Part shown: piece by piece, positions 8,465 through 18,494 of the stretch | How the letters are laid out: each line of letters begins with the position of its first letter | How positions within the stretch are numbered: the stretch's first letter is position 1 | Assembly (NCBI RefSeq): GCF_028369105.1 | Contig: NZ_JAQNDO010000001.1 | Span: 12,928,501-12,992,500, forward strand | From: Polyangium mundeleinium | GTDB taxonomy: Bacteria > Myxococcota_A > Polyangia > Polyangiales > Polyangiaceae | Length of the DNA: 64,000 bases | Reading direction: 5' to 3' | Translations under genes and position numbers: made by a program | Notes under the pieces: generated by a model | Told to the model about the DNA's origin: nothing | Seen by the model: the letters and a program-made list of their open reading frames with translations, nothing else | Database searches by the model: none

Positions 8465-10204
8465 GTGAATCACGTCTCGAAGCTCGCTTCGTCGTTCGTT
8501 CTGGTCTCTGCGCTCGCGCTCGTGCCGCTGCACGTGCATGCCGCGGGCGAGATCACGCAACCGTCGTCTTCGGCCGCCGCCGCGCCGGCCGCGCCCGCGT
8601 CCCTGCCAGAGCTGCCCAAGCTCCAGCCGCTCGTGCTGCAAGAGCCCGACGCCGCCGCGCTGCAGGAGCTCGACCGCGTGCTCGAGCGTCTCACGACGGG
8701 CGACGCGCGGGCGAAGGAGACGGCACGTGTGGCCGTTGCGGAGGTCACGCCCTCGGTCGTGCCCGCGGTGCGCGCGCGCGTGCAGGAGCTCCGCGCCGGG
8801 CTCGACCGCAAGGAGGCGCAAGGCCTGCTCGACGACGCACGCAAAGCCGGCCGCAAGTCGCTGCGCGACAAGGAGAAGGCGGAGAAGGCGGGCAAGGAGA
8901 AGGACAAAGCCGGCAAAGACGAGAAGGCCAGCAAGGACGACAAGGCCGGCAAGGACGCGAAAGCCAGCAAGGACGCGAAGGCGCCCAAGAAAAGCAAGGA
9001 CGACAAGGACGCGGAGGACGAGGGCGACTGGCTCGAGTTTGTCCTTGCCTCGCCCAAGCCGAAAAGCGACACCTGGCGGGATCTCGTCCGTCTGCTCGCG
9101 ATGGAGCGCATGTTGACGGCAGCAGGCACGACGCCCGCGACGCGCGAGCTCCTGCAGATGTACTCGTACTTCGGCGAGTTCTTGCGCGTCGATCTGCAGC
9201 GGCAAATCGCAAAGCTGCGCGACCGTGCCGTCCCCGCGCTCATCGAGGGCCGTCAGCACGACGCCAAGATCGTCCAGCGTTTCGCGAGCAAGCAGCTCGA
9301 TCTGCTCGGCCGCGCCATCCCCGGCGAGGCCGTCGGCGTGACCGATCCGCAGGTCCTCGCCGACATCCTGCGCGCCTACGGTCGCACGCGCGACGTCGAC
9401 GCCGTCCGCGTGATCCTGTCGTTCAGCAACAGCGACCGGATCCAGCTCCGAGAGGCGGCGCGCGAGGCGATCTCGGCGATCGGTGAGCCGGGCATCTGGC
9501 AGCTCCGCGACGCCTACTTGAACCAGACGGGCAACAAGGCCCCACGCGAGTTCACCTGGGACCGCATCGCGCGCGAGCTCTTCGGCATGTACGACCGCGC
9601 GCGGCTCGCCGAGGTCTACAAGCTGATGGACGAGGGCGCCGCGCACGCGGCCGCGAGCCGCTGGGTCGAGGCGACGAGCGCGTTCGACAAGGTGCTCGCG
9701 CGTTCGCCCGTGTTCGAGCGTCGCAAGGAGATGGCGCCGGCGTACGTGGCGCACGCGAAGACGCTCGAAGAGAAGGAACCGGCGGCGGCGCTGGAGATGC
9801 TCCGCAAGGCGCTCCGGCTCGACCCGAAGGGCGAGGGCGCGCGCAAGGTCGAGGCGGAGATCGCGTACCTCGAAGGCGTGACGCTGATCGCGCGAGGCAC
9901 GCCGGACAAGTTCCCCCTGACGAAGGCGATCGAGCTCGATCCGAGCAACGAGCGCGCAAAGCGGGCGCTCGCGTCGCTGGAGCAGGAGCGCATCGAGCCG
10001 CAAAAGAGCTCGCTTCATCGCTACGTGGCGGCGGGCGGCGTGGGGCTCTTCGCGCTGATCGCGATGATCTTCCTGGCGCGGCGCAAGCCCGACGCCGGTC
10101 GCGACGCAGAGGGGCCGCCAGCGGGAGGCAAGCCGCCTGGACCGTCTGGACCCCCTGGCCCGCCCGCGGCGGATGCGCCTGCGCCCGTCGCCGGCGCGGA
10201 TTGA
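8465..10204 (+). CDS. secreted/anchored HEAT- and TPR-like protein with Lys/Asp-rich linker
   Basis: A 579-residue protein of no recognised name. The GTG at 8465 is chosen because it opens directly onto a signal peptide (about 1-27, ending near HAAG) and has GGGGG upstream; the frame stays open further upstream but without signal features. Residues about 134-185 are a repetitive Lys/Asp/Ala linker with many KDxKA units. A helical HEAT-like part (about 230-400) and TPR-like repeats (about 420-510) follow. A membrane helix at about 520-538 is followed by a Pro/Gly-rich tail. A periplasmic scaffold anchored at its C-terminus is likely. A bidirectional terminator separates it from rplQ. Confidence 0.72.
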   Translation: MNHVSKLASSFVLVSALALVPLHVHAAGEITQPSSSAAAAPAAPASLPELPKLQPLVLQEPDAAALQELDRVLERLTTGDARAKETARVAVAEVTPSVVPAVRARVQELRAGLDRKEAQGLLDDARKAGRKSLRDKEKAEKAGKEKDKAGKDEKASKDDKAGKDAKASKDAKAPKKSKDDKDAEDEGDWLEFVLASPKPKSDTWRDLVRLLAMERMLTAAGTTPATRELLQMYSYFGEFLRVDLQRQIAKLRDRAVPALIEGRQHDAKIVQRFASKQLDLLGRAIPGEAVGVTDPQVLADILRAYGRTRDVDAVRVILSFSNSDRIQLREAAREAISAIGEPGIWQLRDAYLNQTGNKAPREFTWDRIARELFGMYDRARLAEVYKLMDEGAAHAAASRWVEATSAFDKVLARSPVFERRKEMAPAYVAHAKTLEEKEPAAALEMLRKALRLDPKGEGARKVEAEIAYLEGVTLIARGTPDKFPLTKAIELDPSNERAKRALASLEQERIEPQKSSLHRYVAAGGVGLFALIAMIFLARRKPDAGRDAEGPPAGGKPPGPSGPPGPPAADAPAPVAGAD

Positions 10205-10233
10205 GTCGGCCGCGGAGCACGCGCGCTCCAGAC

Positions 10234-10275
10234 AAACGAAAACACGGGCACCTTTCGGTGTCCGTGTTCGTGTTT
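10234..10275. terminator. bidirectional intrinsic terminator between convergent genes
   Basis: An 11-bp stem (arms 10242-10252 and 10257-10267, one G-T wobble) with a TTTC loop lies between the stop of the upstream + strand gene and rplQ. The flanks extend pairing with an A-rich left arm and T-rich right arm, so both strands end in a modest U stretch. It should end the ribosomal operon from one side and the secreted-protein gene from the other. Confidence 0.7.
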
Positions 10276-10346
10276 CCCTTCCAAACCCGTGAACGGCGGC
10301 GATCGGTTCCCCGATCCGTCGTCCACGGGTCTTTCGTGGGAGCGCT

Positions 10347-10913
10347 TTACTCGTTCGACGCGGTCTCGCCAGAGCTCGCCGTCGAGGCGGACTCGGACGA
10401 AGCCGACGCGGCCGACGTAGGCTCGGCGGTCACCGCCGCAGCCGGCTCCTCGGGAGCCTGCTTGTCGGTCACCGGCACCGCATCGATGAACTCGATGTAG
10501 ACCATCGGCGCATTGTCGCCGCGGCGATTGCCGAGCTTGATGATGCGCGTGTAACCACCGGGCCGGCCCTCGAAGCGCTTCGAGAGGTCGAGCATCACCT
10601 TCTCGACGACGTCGACCTTGGTGCCGTCAGCCTTCACGCCAAAGCGCGGTACGTAGGCCGCGACGAGGCGCTCGGCGTGAAGCCGGCGTGCCTTGTCGGC
10701 CGCCGACAGCTCGCTCTGCGCGGTATAGGCGACCTTGCCGAGGCGCATGGCCTTGCTGATGAGCCGCTCCGCGACGCGACGGAGCTCCTTGGCCTTCGCG
10801 TCCGTCGTCTCGATGCGCTCGTGGGTGATCAGGTTCGCCGTCAAGTTGCGCAGCATCGCGCGCCGGCTCGACGTGTCCCGACCAAACTGCCTCCCCGCCT
10901 TCTTATGACGCAT
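10347..10913 (-). CDS. rplQ: 50S ribosomal protein L17 (bL17)
   Basis: The first ~120 residues are canonical bL17 (MRHKKAGRQFGRDTSSRRAM at the start, RRGDNAPM near the end). The protein is 188 residues because of an acidic Ala/Ser/Glu-rich tail of about 55 residues, which most bL17 proteins lack and which is probably disordered. It follows rpoA by ten bases as the last gene of the alpha operon. Confidence 0.96.
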   Translation of the reverse strand: MRHKKAGRQFGRDTSSRRAMLRNLTANLITHERIETTDAKAKELRRVAERLISKAMRLGKVAYTAQSELSAADKARRLHAERLVAAYVPRFGVKADGTKVDVVEKVMLDLSKRFEGRPGGYTRIIKLGNRRGDNAPMVYIEFIDAVPVTDKQAPEEPAAAVTAEPTSAASASSESASTASSGETASNE

Positions 10914-10923
10914 ATCGCACCCT

Positions 10924-11967
10924 CTAGGCTTGCGCCTGCTGCGCCTTCCAGCGCTCGAGCAGCTGCGGCCAGTTGTCGATCTTCATACCGAGCGAAAGCC
11001 CCATGTTCGCGAGGATCTCTTTGATCTCCTTCAGGGACTTCCGACCGAAGTTCTTGGTCTTGAGCATGTCCTGCTCGGTCCGCTGCACGAGCTCGCCGAT
11101 CAGGGTGATGTTCGCGTTCTGGAGGCAGTTGGCGCTGCGCACGCTGAGCTCGAGCTCCTCGACCGAGCGGAAGAGGTTCTCGTTCAGCGGCTCCTCGTCG
11201 CCCGGCACCGTCTGGTAGCTCGTCTCCTCCGACTCCTCGAAGTTGACCCAGATCGAGAGCTGCTCCTTCAGGATCTTCGCAGCGAACGCGACCGCGTCCT
11301 GGGGCAGCACCGAACCGTTCGTCCAGACCTCGAGCGTCAGCTTGTCGTAATCGGTCACCTGACCGACGCGCGCGTTCTGGATCGTGTAGTTGACCTTGCG
11401 GATGGGCGAGAACAGCGCGTCGATGGGGATCGTCCCGATCGCCATCGTCGGCGTCTTGTTCCGCTCCGCGGGCACGTAGCCGCGGCCGACGTTCACCGTC
11501 AGCTCCATCGCGAGCGGGCCCTTCTTGTCGAGCACCGCGATGAGGTGGTCGGGGTTCAGGACGCTGAGCCCGTCGACGAGCTGGATGTCGCGCGCGTACA
11601 CCGGCCCCGGGCCCTCTTTGTCGACGCGGACCGTGTAGGTGCGCGCGGCGGCCGCCTTGAAGACGACCTCCTTGAGGTTGAGGATGATGTCGCTGACGTC
11701 CTCGACGACGTCGGGCACCGTGGTGAACTCGTGCAGCGCCCCCTCGATGCGGACGGCGGTGATCGCCGCGCCCTGCAGCGACGAGAGGAGCACGCGGCGG
11801 AGCGAGTTGCCGATCGTGATCCCGAAGCCGCGCTCGAGAGGCTCGCAGGTGAACTTCGCGTAGAAGTTGTTCGACGACTCGGTGTCGATCGAGATGCCCT
11901 TCGGCCGGATCAAATCGCGCCAGTTTCGCGCGATCATCGTCATGCTTCCGCTGGTTTGCATCGTCAT
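10924..11967 (-). CDS. rpoA: DNA-directed RNA polymerase alpha subunit
   Basis: A 347-residue alpha subunit. The N-terminal assembly domain includes [19 protein letters not shown] and the C-terminal domain includes [14 protein letters not shown], the DNA and activator contact region. The frame is open 38 codons further upstream. The ATG at 11967 is chosen because AGAGGA lies five to six bases before it and alignment to the family begins shortly after. A 204-base gap with a terminator-like hairpin separates it from rpsD, so its expression may be partly uncoupled from the ribosomal genes upstream. Confidence 0.96.
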   Translation of the reverse strand: MTMQTSGSMTMIARNWRDLIRPKGISIDTESSNNFYAKFTCEPLERGFGITIGNSLRRVLLSSLQGAAITAVRIEGALHEFTTVPDVVEDVSDIILNLKEVVFKAAAARTYTVRVDKEGPGPVYARDIQLVDGLSVLNPDHLIAVLDKKGPLAMELTVNVGRGYVPAERNKTPTMAIGTIPIDALFSPIRKVNYTIQNARVGQVTDYDKLTLEVWTNGSVLPQDAVAFAAKILKEQLSIWVNFEESEETSYQTVPGDEEPLNENLFRSVEELELSVRSANCLQNANITLIGELVQRTEQDMLKTKNFGRKSLKEIKEILANMGLSLGMKIDNWPQLLERWKAQQAQA

Positions 11968-12054
11968 CAGCGTCCTCTTTCTTCGAGGGGTTCGCGCGGA
12001 GATCTCGCTGCCGTCACCGCACTCGGTGCGCGGAAGCCGTCTCCTGCCCGCGTC

Positions 12055-12074
12055 GCGCCGGTTGGCGCTTTTTT
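12055..12074 (+). terminator. small + strand terminator-like hairpin antisense to the rpoA leader
   Basis: GCGCC and GGCGC arms (12055-12059, 12064-12068) with a GGTT loop are followed directly by six Ts on the + strand. The stem is short. If active it would stop antisense transcription entering the rpsD side. Confidence 0.3.
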
Positions 12075-12083
12075 CCTGCAATC

Positions 12084-12127
12084 AAAAAGCGATCGGGGCC
12101 GCGCTCCATCGCACGCCCCCGATCAGC
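12084..12127 (-). terminator. intra-operon terminator/attenuator between rpsD and rpoA
   Basis: On the operon RNA an 8-bp perfect stem (arms 12117-12124 and 12091-12098), extended by three more pairs past a one-base bulge, has an 18-base loop. It is followed by GCTTTTT. This is a plausible intrinsic terminator inside a ribosomal operon, able to reduce rpoA-rplQ relative to the upstream genes. Confidence 0.5.
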
Positions 12128-12171
12128 TTTCCGAAACGTTCACCGCAAAACCACCGACCTGCGAACGGAAA

Positions 12172-12801
12172 TCAGCGCGAGTAGTACTCGACGACGAGCT
12201 GCTCGCGGATCTCCGGCTCGTTGAGGTCCTCGCGCACCGGGGTCGACTTGACCGCGCCCGAGAACGACCCACGGTCGGCATCGAGCCACGAGGCGATCGG
12301 GCGCTTGTCCGCGCCGGCCACAGCGGCCGCCACGAACTTGAACTTCTTCGCGCCTTCGGTGAGGTCCACGCGATCGCCCACCCGAACCACGAAGCTCGGG
12401 ATGTCGAGGCGCTTGCCGTTCACCTTCACGTGACCGTGGCGCACGAGCTGGCGCGCCTCGGAGCGCGAAGCAGCGTAGCCGAGCCGGTGCACGACGTTGT
12501 CGAGGCGACGCTCAAGGAGCGCCAGCATCTCTTCACCCGTGCGGCCCTTGCGGCGGCTCGCCTCCTGGAAGTAACCGTGGAACTGGCTCTCGAGAACGCC
12601 ATAGATGCGACGCACCTTTTGCTTCTCGCGGAGCCGGACGGCGTACTCGCTGAGCTTGATACGACCCTGACCATGCTGGCCGGGCGGGTAGGGGCGCCGC
12701 GTGTAGGCACACTTCTCCGAGTAGCAGCGCTCTCCCTTGAGGTAGAGCTTCATGCCTTCGCGGCGGCAGAGCTTGCAGACAGGACCAACGTAGCGAGCCA
12801 T
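12172..12801 (-). CDS. rpsD: 30S ribosomal protein S4 (uS4)
   Basis: A 209-residue uS4 with the family start [19 protein letters not shown] and the S4 RNA-binding domain in the middle (LARR-type region, then [14 protein letters not shown]). It carries the CxxC and C-x8-C cysteines of the zinc-binding (C+) form: CKLCRR, then C at the ERCYSEKC segment. S4 nucleates 30S assembly. It sits 36 bases after rpsK in the alpha operon. Confidence 0.97.
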   Translation of the reverse strand: MARYVGPVCKLCRREGMKLYLKGERCYSEKCAYTRRPYPPGQHGQGRIKLSEYAVRLREKQKVRRIYGVLESQFHGYFQEASRRKGRTGEEMLALLERRLDNVVHRLGYAASRSEARQLVRHGHVKVNGKRLDIPSFVVRVGDRVDLTEGAKKFKFVAAAVAGADKRPIASWLDADRGSFSGAVKSTPVREDLNEPEIREQLVVEYYSR

Positions 12802-12837
12802 GTTCGTAACCTCGAGCGGACTCCCGCGCGCGCTGCC

Positions 12838-13242
12838 TCAGACCCGGCGCCGCTTGGGCGGCCGGCAACCATTGTGCGGAATGGGCGTGACGTCGCGGAT
12901 CAACGTCACCTTGAAGCCGGCCGTCTGAAGCGCCCGGAGCGCGCTCTCGCGCCCGGCGCCAGGGCCCTTCACGAATACGGCCACCGACCGCATTCCGTGC
13001 TCCTGCGCCCGCCGCGCCGCCTCTTCGGCAGCGAGCTGCGCAGCGAAGGGCGTCGACTTGCGCGACCCCTTGAACCCGCGCGCACCGGCCGACGACCACG
13101 CAACGGCATTGCCGTTGATGTCCGTGATCGTCACGACCGTGTTGTTGAACGTCGACTGGATGTGCGCAATCCCAGCCGCGATGTTCTTCTTGACCTTCTT
13201 CTTCTGCTTGGCCTTGGTGGCCGCTGTCTTCGGACTCGCCAT
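12838..13242 (-). CDS. rpsK: 30S ribosomal protein S11 (uS11)
   Basis: A 134-residue uS11 with a Lys-rich N-terminus and the canonical core ([17 protein letters not shown] and [19 protein letters not shown]). It ends in [11 protein letters not shown], the usual C-terminus that touches 16S rRNA near the E site. It follows rpsM by 23 bases. Confidence 0.97.
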   Translation of the reverse strand: MASPKTAATKAKQKKKVKKNIAAGIAHIQSTFNNTVVTITDINGNAVAWSSAGARGFKGSRKSTPFAAQLAAEEAARRAQEHGMRSVAVFVKGPGAGRESALRALQTAGFKVTLIRDVTPIPHNGCRPPKRRRV

Positions 13243-13265
13243 AGCGTCCTCTTCCTAACGTCCCG

Positions 13266-13646
<381 letters not shown>

Positions 13647-13658
13647 GGTTGCTCCAGC

Positions 13659-13772
13659 TCAGCCCTGACGCTGCTTGTGGCGAGGGTTCTCGCAGATCAC
13701 GCGCACGACGCCGCGACGGCGCACCACCTTGCACTTGTCGCAGATTTTCTTGACGCTCGGTCGCACCTTCAT
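13659..13772 (-). CDS. rpmJ: 50S ribosomal protein L36 (bL36)
   Basis: A 37-residue protein that is easily missed because of its size. It begins [20 protein letters not shown] and ends in a HKQRQG tail. It has the zinc-binding C-x2-C-x12-C-x4-H arrangement of the zinc form of bL36. It sits between infA and rpsM, its usual place. Confidence 0.95.
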   Translation of the reverse strand: MKVRPSVKKICDKCKVVRRRGVVRVICENPRHKQRQG

Positions 13773-13820
13773 GTCGCGGCTCCGTTCCCTGTCCTCGCTC
13801 CGCTACTTGGGCTTCTTGGT

Positions 13821-14075
13821 CTACTTGTGACGATACGTGATCCGGCCACGCGTCGGGTCATAGGGCGAAACCTCAACCGTAACGCGATCGCCGGGCAAAA
13901 TCTTGATGTAGTACTGACGCATCCGGCCGCTGATGGTCGCGAGCACCCCGAGACCATTGTCGGCCTTCACTCGAAACATCGCGTTCGGAAGAGCCTCCTG
14001 AACGACACCATCGAACTCGAGCTTGTCGCCCTTCGGTTCTTTCGCGGGTTTCGAGCTTTGGTTCGATCGCCTCAT
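13821..14075 (-). CDS. infA: translation initiation factor IF-1
   Basis: An 84-residue S1/OB-fold protein with the IF-1 core ([43 protein letters not shown]). It has a polar N-terminal extension of about 14 residues. Its ATG overlaps the adk stop as ATGA, so it is translationally coupled to adk. Confidence 0.96.
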   Translation of the reverse strand: MRRSNQSSKPAKEPKGDKLEFDGVVQEALPNAMFRVKADNGLGVLATISGRMRQYYIKILPGDRVTVEVSPYDPTRGRITYRHK

Positions 14076-14710
14076 GACTCTTCCGACTGCGCTCGGCCAA
14101 GGGCCCCGAGCACCCTTGCCGTGACCTCCTCAGGTTTGCCGACACCGTCGACACGCCGGAGGAGACCTTTTGCTTCGTAGTAGGGCAAGAGCGCCGCCGT
14201 CATCGCCTCGTACGCATCGAGACGCTTTCCGACGGCCTCCTGCCGATCGTCCGCCCGATGCTCTAGCTCGGCATCCGGGGGCGGCGGATTATAAACGAGA
14301 TGGTAGATCTGTCCAGACCTTTTGTCGGTCCGACGGTGGATCAAGCGCTCCTCCAGGAGAGATCGCGCCACATCCAGCTGCAAAACAGCATCGATCGTGA
14401 GGCTCCGACCCGCAAGCAGACGCTCGAGCGCCTCGGCCTGGGGCACCGTCCGTGGAAAACCGTCCAGCAAGAAACCCTTCTTGCAGTCCGCGTCGTCGAT
14501 GCGCTTGTCGATGAGCTCGATCATCGCCTCATCCGGAACGAGGCCACCGGCGTCCATGATCGCGCGGTAACGAGGATCGAGCGTGCCGGCCGCCTTGGCC
14601 GCGCGAAGCATGTCCCCCGTCGAGATCTGCGGGATCCCAAACTTGCCGCAGAGCACCTTCGCCTGCGTGCCTTTGCCCGAACCGGGCGGACCAACCAAGA
14701 TCGCGATCAT
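14072..14710 (-). CDS. adk: adenylate kinase
   Basis: A 212-residue kinase catalysing ATP + AMP to 2 ADP. The P-loop [10 protein letters not shown] lies at residues 7-16, the AMP-binding segment follows, and the LID contains [13 protein letters not shown] and RADDRQEAV. The frame is open for 47 codons upstream. The ATG at 14710 is chosen for AAGGGG eight bases before it and because the P-loop then sits at its normal distance. It follows secY by 16 bases; no map gene lies between adk and infA. Confidence 0.95.
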   Translation of the reverse strand: MIAILVGPPGSGKGTQAKVLCGKFGIPQISTGDMLRAAKAAGTLDPRYRAIMDAGGLVPDEAMIELIDKRIDDADCKKGFLLDGFPRTVPQAEALERLLAGRSLTIDAVLQLDVARSLLEERLIHRRTDKRSGQIYHLVYNPPPPDAELEHRADDRQEAVGKRLDAYEAMTAALLPYYEAKGLLRRVDGVGKPEEVTARVLGALGRAQSEES

Positions 14711-14726
14711 CCGAAGATCCCCCTTC

Positions 14727-16055
14727 TCATCCCTCGGGGAGGCGCCGCGCACGAATGCGGCTCGCCCCAGGGCCGGTGAGCCCTTCGTAGCTGCGCGTGA
14801 TGAGCTGCGCCTCGATCTGGTTGACCGTATCCAGCGCAACACCCACAACAATCATCAAGGACGTCCCGCCAAACGTGATCTGCACGCGTAGGAGGTCACC
14901 GACCACCGACGGCAAGACACACACAGCAGCGACGTACATCGCCCCGCCAAACGTGATGCGGTTCATCACGCCTTGGATGTAGTCCGCCGTCTGCTTGCCA
15001 GGGCGGATCCCGGGGATGTTCGCCTGCTGCTTCTTGAGGTTCTCCGCCACGTCGACCGGTTGAAACGTGACGCTCGTGTAGAAGTAGCAGAAGAACACGA
15101 TCAAGAGCGCGTAGCCGGTGTTGAACACCCAGCCGCCGCCGCTGATGATCGATTGAAGCTTGTCCGCGCCCGGCACGTTCATGTTCGCCAGCGTCGCGGG
15201 GAACATGAGCAGCGAGGAGGCGAAGATCGGCGGGATCGTGCCCGCCGTGTTCACCTTGAGCGGCAGGTGCGCGTTCTGCGCGCCGTACACGCGCCGCCCC
15301 ACCTGCCGACGCGAGTACACGATCGGGATCTGCCGGCGCCCGTTCTCGAAGAACGCGATCACCGCGATCGCCGCCACGACGAACGCACCCACCGCCGAGA
15401 TCGTGAGCGGCTGGATGTTGCCCGCGTTCGTCGCGAGATAACTCCCCACCCAGCCCGGCACGCCCGTCACGATGCCCGCGAAGATCAGAAGCGAGATGCC
15501 GTTGCCGATCCCGCGCTCCGTGATCTGCTCGCCGATCCACATGAGGAACGCCGTTCCCGTGGTCAGCGTGATCATCGTCATGAGCTGAAAGCCGAGACCC
15601 GGGTGCGTGACGATGCCCGCGCCCGAGTCCGAGGCCGACCAGCCCTCGACGAGCTTGGCGCTGCCGTACGCCTGGAAGAGCGACAGCGCGACCGTGCCGT
15701 AGCGCGTGTACTGGTCGATCTTGCGGCGCCCCTGCTCTCCCTCTTTGCGCAGCTCGTCGATGGGCTTGTAGACCATGCCCATCAACTGGATGATGATCGA
15801 TGCCGAGATGTACGGCATGATCCCGAGCGCAAAGAGGGAGAAGTTCTCCAGCGCGCCACCGGAGAACATGTTGAAGAAATTCAGCAGCCCGCCTGACTGC
15901 TTCGCCATGTACTTCGACATGGCGGCGCGGTCGACGCCGGGGACCGTGACGAAGACCCCGATGCGGTACACGGCCAGCATCACGAGGGTGAAGATCACCC
16001 TGCGCCGGAGCTCCGGGACCTTGTGGAAGTTCGCAATTCCCGCGAGTGTGGCCAT
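14727..16055 (-). CDS. secY: preprotein translocase subunit SecY
   Basis: A 442-residue inner-membrane channel protein with ten predicted membrane helices. Early in the sequence it has RIGVFVTVPGVDR, the plug-region motif, and later GIRPGKQTADYI ahead of helix 9. It forms the Sec translocon with SecE and SecG. It lies 45 bases after rplO, the normal spc order. Confidence 0.97.
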   Translation of the reverse strand: MATLAGIANFHKVPELRRRVIFTLVMLAVYRIGVFVTVPGVDRAAMSKYMAKQSGGLLNFFNMFSGGALENFSLFALGIMPYISASIIIQLMGMVYKPIDELRKEGEQGRRKIDQYTRYGTVALSLFQAYGSAKLVEGWSASDSGAGIVTHPGLGFQLMTMITLTTGTAFLMWIGEQITERGIGNGISLLIFAGIVTGVPGWVGSYLATNAGNIQPLTISAVGAFVVAAIAVIAFFENGRRQIPIVYSRRQVGRRVYGAQNAHLPLKVNTAGTIPPIFASSLLMFPATLANMNVPGADKLQSIISGGGWVFNTGYALLIVFFCYFYTSVTFQPVDVAENLKKQQANIPGIRPGKQTADYIQGVMNRITFGGAMYVAAVCVLPSVVGDLLRVQITFGGTSLMIVVGVALDTVNQIEAQLITRSYEGLTGPGASRIRARRLPEG

Positions 16056-16100
16056 GGTACGTCGGTGTGCTGCCTTGGGGGGGCTCGAGCCGAAAGGACG

Positions 16101-16574
16101 TTAGGCTTGCGCCGAAGCCTTGCCGGGCGCAAGCACGATCGCCTTGCCGCCCGCCGCCTCGATCTTGGCAATGGCGCTCTTCGAGAACCGGTGCGCCGTC
16201 ACGGTGAGCTTCTTCGTGAGCTCGCCGTCGCCGAGCACCTTGATGAGGTCGTAACGACCCTGGAGTAGGCGCTTGCCCTCCAGCGCTTCCTGGTTCACGT
16301 CCGCGCCGGCCTCGAAGATCTCGAGGTCGCCGACGTTCACGTTCGCGACGATCGCCGCGAGCGGGTTCCGGAAGCCACGCTTCGGGAGGCGACGCTGAAT
16401 CGGGGTCTGGCCGCCCTGGAAGTGCTTCTTGCCGATGTTGCCCGTCGACCGGGCTTTCTGGCCCTTCTGGCCACGGCCAGCGGTCTTGCCGAGGCCGGAG
16501 CCCACGCCGCGGCCGACGCGGGTCTCCTTCTTGTTGGCGCCTTCCGGGGCCTGAAGCTTCGAGAGGATGTCCAT
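16101..16574 (-). CDS. rplO: 50S ribosomal protein L15 (uL15)
   Basis: A 157-residue uL15 with the Gly/Arg/Lys-rich N-terminus ([20 protein letters not shown]) that threads into 23S rRNA, and a C-terminal globular domain. Normal length. It follows rpmD by 14 bases. Confidence 0.96.
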   Translation of the reverse strand: MDILSKLQAPEGANKKETRVGRGVGSGLGKTAGRGQKGQKARSTGNIGKKHFQGGQTPIQRRLPKRGFRNPLAAIVANVNVGDLEIFEAGADVNQEALEGKRLLQGRYDLIKVLGDGELTKKLTVTAHRFSKSAIAKIEAAGGKAIVLAPGKASAQA

Positions 16575-16588
16575 GCTGCTACGCCTTC

Positions 16589-16798
16589 TTACTTCGACGC
16601 CTGCGCGCCGTTGCCGTCGACTTCCTCGACCGAAACGAGGTGGAGCACCTTCTTGACCATGCCACGGAACGAGGGCGTGTTTTCCACGAGCACCTCATTG
16701 CCCGGCTTGCGGAGGCCGAGGCCCCGCAAAACCTTGCGCGTGTGCTCCGTTTGGTTCGTCAAGCTGCCCGTCTGCCGCACGCGGAGATGGCTCTTCAC
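16589..16798 (-). CDS. rpmD: 50S ribosomal protein L30 (uL30)
   Basis: A 69-residue uL30 with the typical short ferredoxin-like fold: [20 protein letters not shown], then [14 protein letters not shown]. Its start overlaps the stop of rpsE by four bases. Confidence 0.94.
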   Translation of the reverse strand: MKSHLRVRQTGSLTNQTEHTRKVLRGLGLRKPGNEVLVENTPSFRGMVKKVLHLVSVEEVDGNGAQASK

Positions 16799-17400
16799 GG
16801 CGTACCTCCTTCACCCCCCTCACGCGGGTTGCGTGCCGGGGGCATCTGGCTCGCGCGACGACGGTTCGTCGCGCCGCCCGTCGCGCTGCCACCCTTGCGC
16901 TGCCAACCCACGTCGTCCGCCTGCATCGAGCGCCGGCCCGCGACCTGCTCCACGCTCTTCAGCGCCTTGAGCGCCGCCACCGTCGCGTGAACGACGTTGT
17001 GCGGGTTGCTCGTGCCGAGCGACTTCGAGAGAACGTCGTGGATGCCCGCGGACTCGACGACCGCGCGCACCGCGCCGCCCGCGATGACGCCCGTTCCAGG
17101 GCTCGCCGGCTTCAACAGCACCTTGCCCGCGCCGACATGCCCGAACGCGTCGTGCGGGATCGTCGCCCCGTCGAGCGGGATGCGGAAGATGTTCTTGCGG
17201 GCCTGGTCGTTGCCCTTCCGGATCGCCTCCGGAACCTCGTTGGCCTTGCCCAGGCCGACGCCCACATGTCCCGACTCGTCGCCCACAACAACGAGCGCCG
17301 AGAAGCTGAAGCGCCGCCCGCCCTTCACGACCTTGGCGACGCGGTTGATGTGGATCACCCGCTCCTTGAGCTTTTCTTCGTCGACCTGATCGAACGCCAT
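16795..17400 (-). CDS. rpsE: 30S ribosomal protein S5 (uS5)
   Basis: A 201-residue uS5: dsRNA-binding-like N-terminal domain ([20 protein letters not shown]) and the C-terminal S5 domain ([20 protein letters not shown]). It has a C-terminal extension of about 35 polar residues. An 86-base gap separates it from rplR, the longest spacing in the spc half apart from the damaged rplE site. Confidence 0.96.
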   Translation of the reverse strand: MAFDQVDEEKLKERVIHINRVAKVVKGGRRFSFSALVVVGDESGHVGVGLGKANEVPEAIRKGNDQARKNIFRIPLDGATIPHDAFGHVGAGKVLLKPASPGTGVIAGGAVRAVVESAGIHDVLSKSLGTSNPHNVVHATVAALKALKSVEQVAGRRSMQADDVGWQRKGGSATGGATNRRRASQMPPARNPREGGEGGTP

Positions 17401-17486
17401 ACCGTGCCTTCTTCGTCGTCCGTGAAGTCTTCGCTATCGCCCGAGACGTTTTGCCCGAGGCCCTCGCGGGCCCGGCGCCTTCGGGG

Positions 17487-17846
17487 CTAGAACTCGAGCC
17501 CCGCCTCCCGCGCGGCTTGAGCGAGGGCGCTCACGCGCCCGTGATAGAGGTAGCCGTTCCGATCGAACACGACACGGTCGATCTTCTTCGACTTGCAGAT
17601 CTTGGCGATGAGCGCCCCGACCTTCTTGGCCGCGTCGACCTTGTTGTCGTTGTCGAGCGTGCCCTTCAGGTCCTTCGACAGCGTCGACGCGTGCGCGACG
17701 GTCTGACCCGTCGTGTCGTCGATCACCTGCGCGTAGATGTGCTTCGCGCTGCGGAAGACGGTGAGGCGCGGGCGAGCGGGCGAGCCGTTCACCTTCTTGC
17801 GAATACGGAGCTTGCGGCGCTCCCGTCCGACGATCTTCATAGCCAT
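17487..17846 (-). CDS. rplR: 50S ribosomal protein L18 (uL18)
   Basis: A 119-residue uL18 that binds 5S rRNA together with L5. The basic N-terminus and the family motifs [18 protein letters not shown] and [16 protein letters not shown] are intact. L18 is intact here whereas its 5S partner L5 is destroyed in the same operon. Confidence 0.96.
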   Translation of the reverse strand: MAMKIVGRERRKLRIRKKVNGSPARPRLTVFRSAKHIYAQVIDDTTGQTVAHASTLSKDLKGTLDNDNKVDAAKKVGALIAKICKSKKIDRVVFDRNGYLYHGRVSALAQAAREAGLEF

Positions 17847-17894
17847 GGTCGTAACCCCGTACCTGTAGGGGCGACACGAGGTCGCCCCGCTCGG

Positions 17895-18494
17895 TTACTT
17901 CTTGCCGCCCTTACCGCCAGCCTTGCCGGCCTTCTCGCGAACGCGCTCGCCACGATAACGAACGCCTTTGCCACCGTAGGGCTCCGGCGGGCGGAAGCCG
18001 CGGATCGTCGCAGCCGTCTGCCCGATGAGCTCCTTGTCGGCGCCCGTCAGAACGAGGACCGTGCCCTTCGAATCCGCCGGGATCGTCGCCGTGAGGCCCT
18101 TCGGCACGTTGAACACGACCGGGTGCGAATACCCGAGCGCGAACGTGAGCGTCGTGCCCTTCAGGTCGACACGGTAACCGGTGCCCTTCAGCTCGAGCAC
18201 ACGCTCGTAGCCGTCGGCCGCGCCCTTCACCATGCTGGCGAGCAGCGCCCGCACGAGCCCCTGCAGCCGCGAGCCATCACGCCCGGGGGCCGTCGAGGTT
18301 ACGTGCAGCTTCGCGCCCTCGACCTTCACGTCGACCGTCGAAGGCAGCTCGCGAGCGAGCTGGCCCTTGGCGCCCTTGATCTCGACCTTGCGCCCCTGCA
18401 TCGACACGGTGACGCCCTTGGGGACGTCCACCGGTCGCTTGCCGACGCGCGAGGTCTTGGAGGCCTCGCCATTTTGCGTCGTAGCCGTCTGCAT
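17895..18494 (-). CDS. rplF: 50S ribosomal protein L6 (uL6)
   Basis: A 199-residue uL6 with two related domains and the C-terminal KPPEPYGGKG-type motif (RPPEPYGGKGVRYRGE), followed by a Gly/Lys tail. The ATG at 18494 is preferred over GTGs at 18500 and 18497: it overlaps the rpsH stop as TGATG and has GAGGTG six bases upstream, implying coupling. The N-terminus is about 17 residues longer than usual. Confidence 0.95.
   Translation of the reverse strand: MQTATTQNGEASKTSRVGKRPVDVPKGVTVSMQGRKVEIKGAKGQLARELPSTVDVKVEGAKLHVTSTAPGRDGSRLQGLVRALLASMVKGAADGYERVLELKGTGYRVDLKGTTLTFALGYSHPVVFNVPKGLTATIPADSKGTVLVLTGADKELIGQTAATIRGFRPPEPYGGKGVRYRGERVREKAGKAGGKGGKK

Noticed and set aside
12001-12081. N-terminally extended rpoA from 12081
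   Set aside because: The extension is Arg-rich and unlike any alpha subunit; ATG 11967 has a strong ribosome site.
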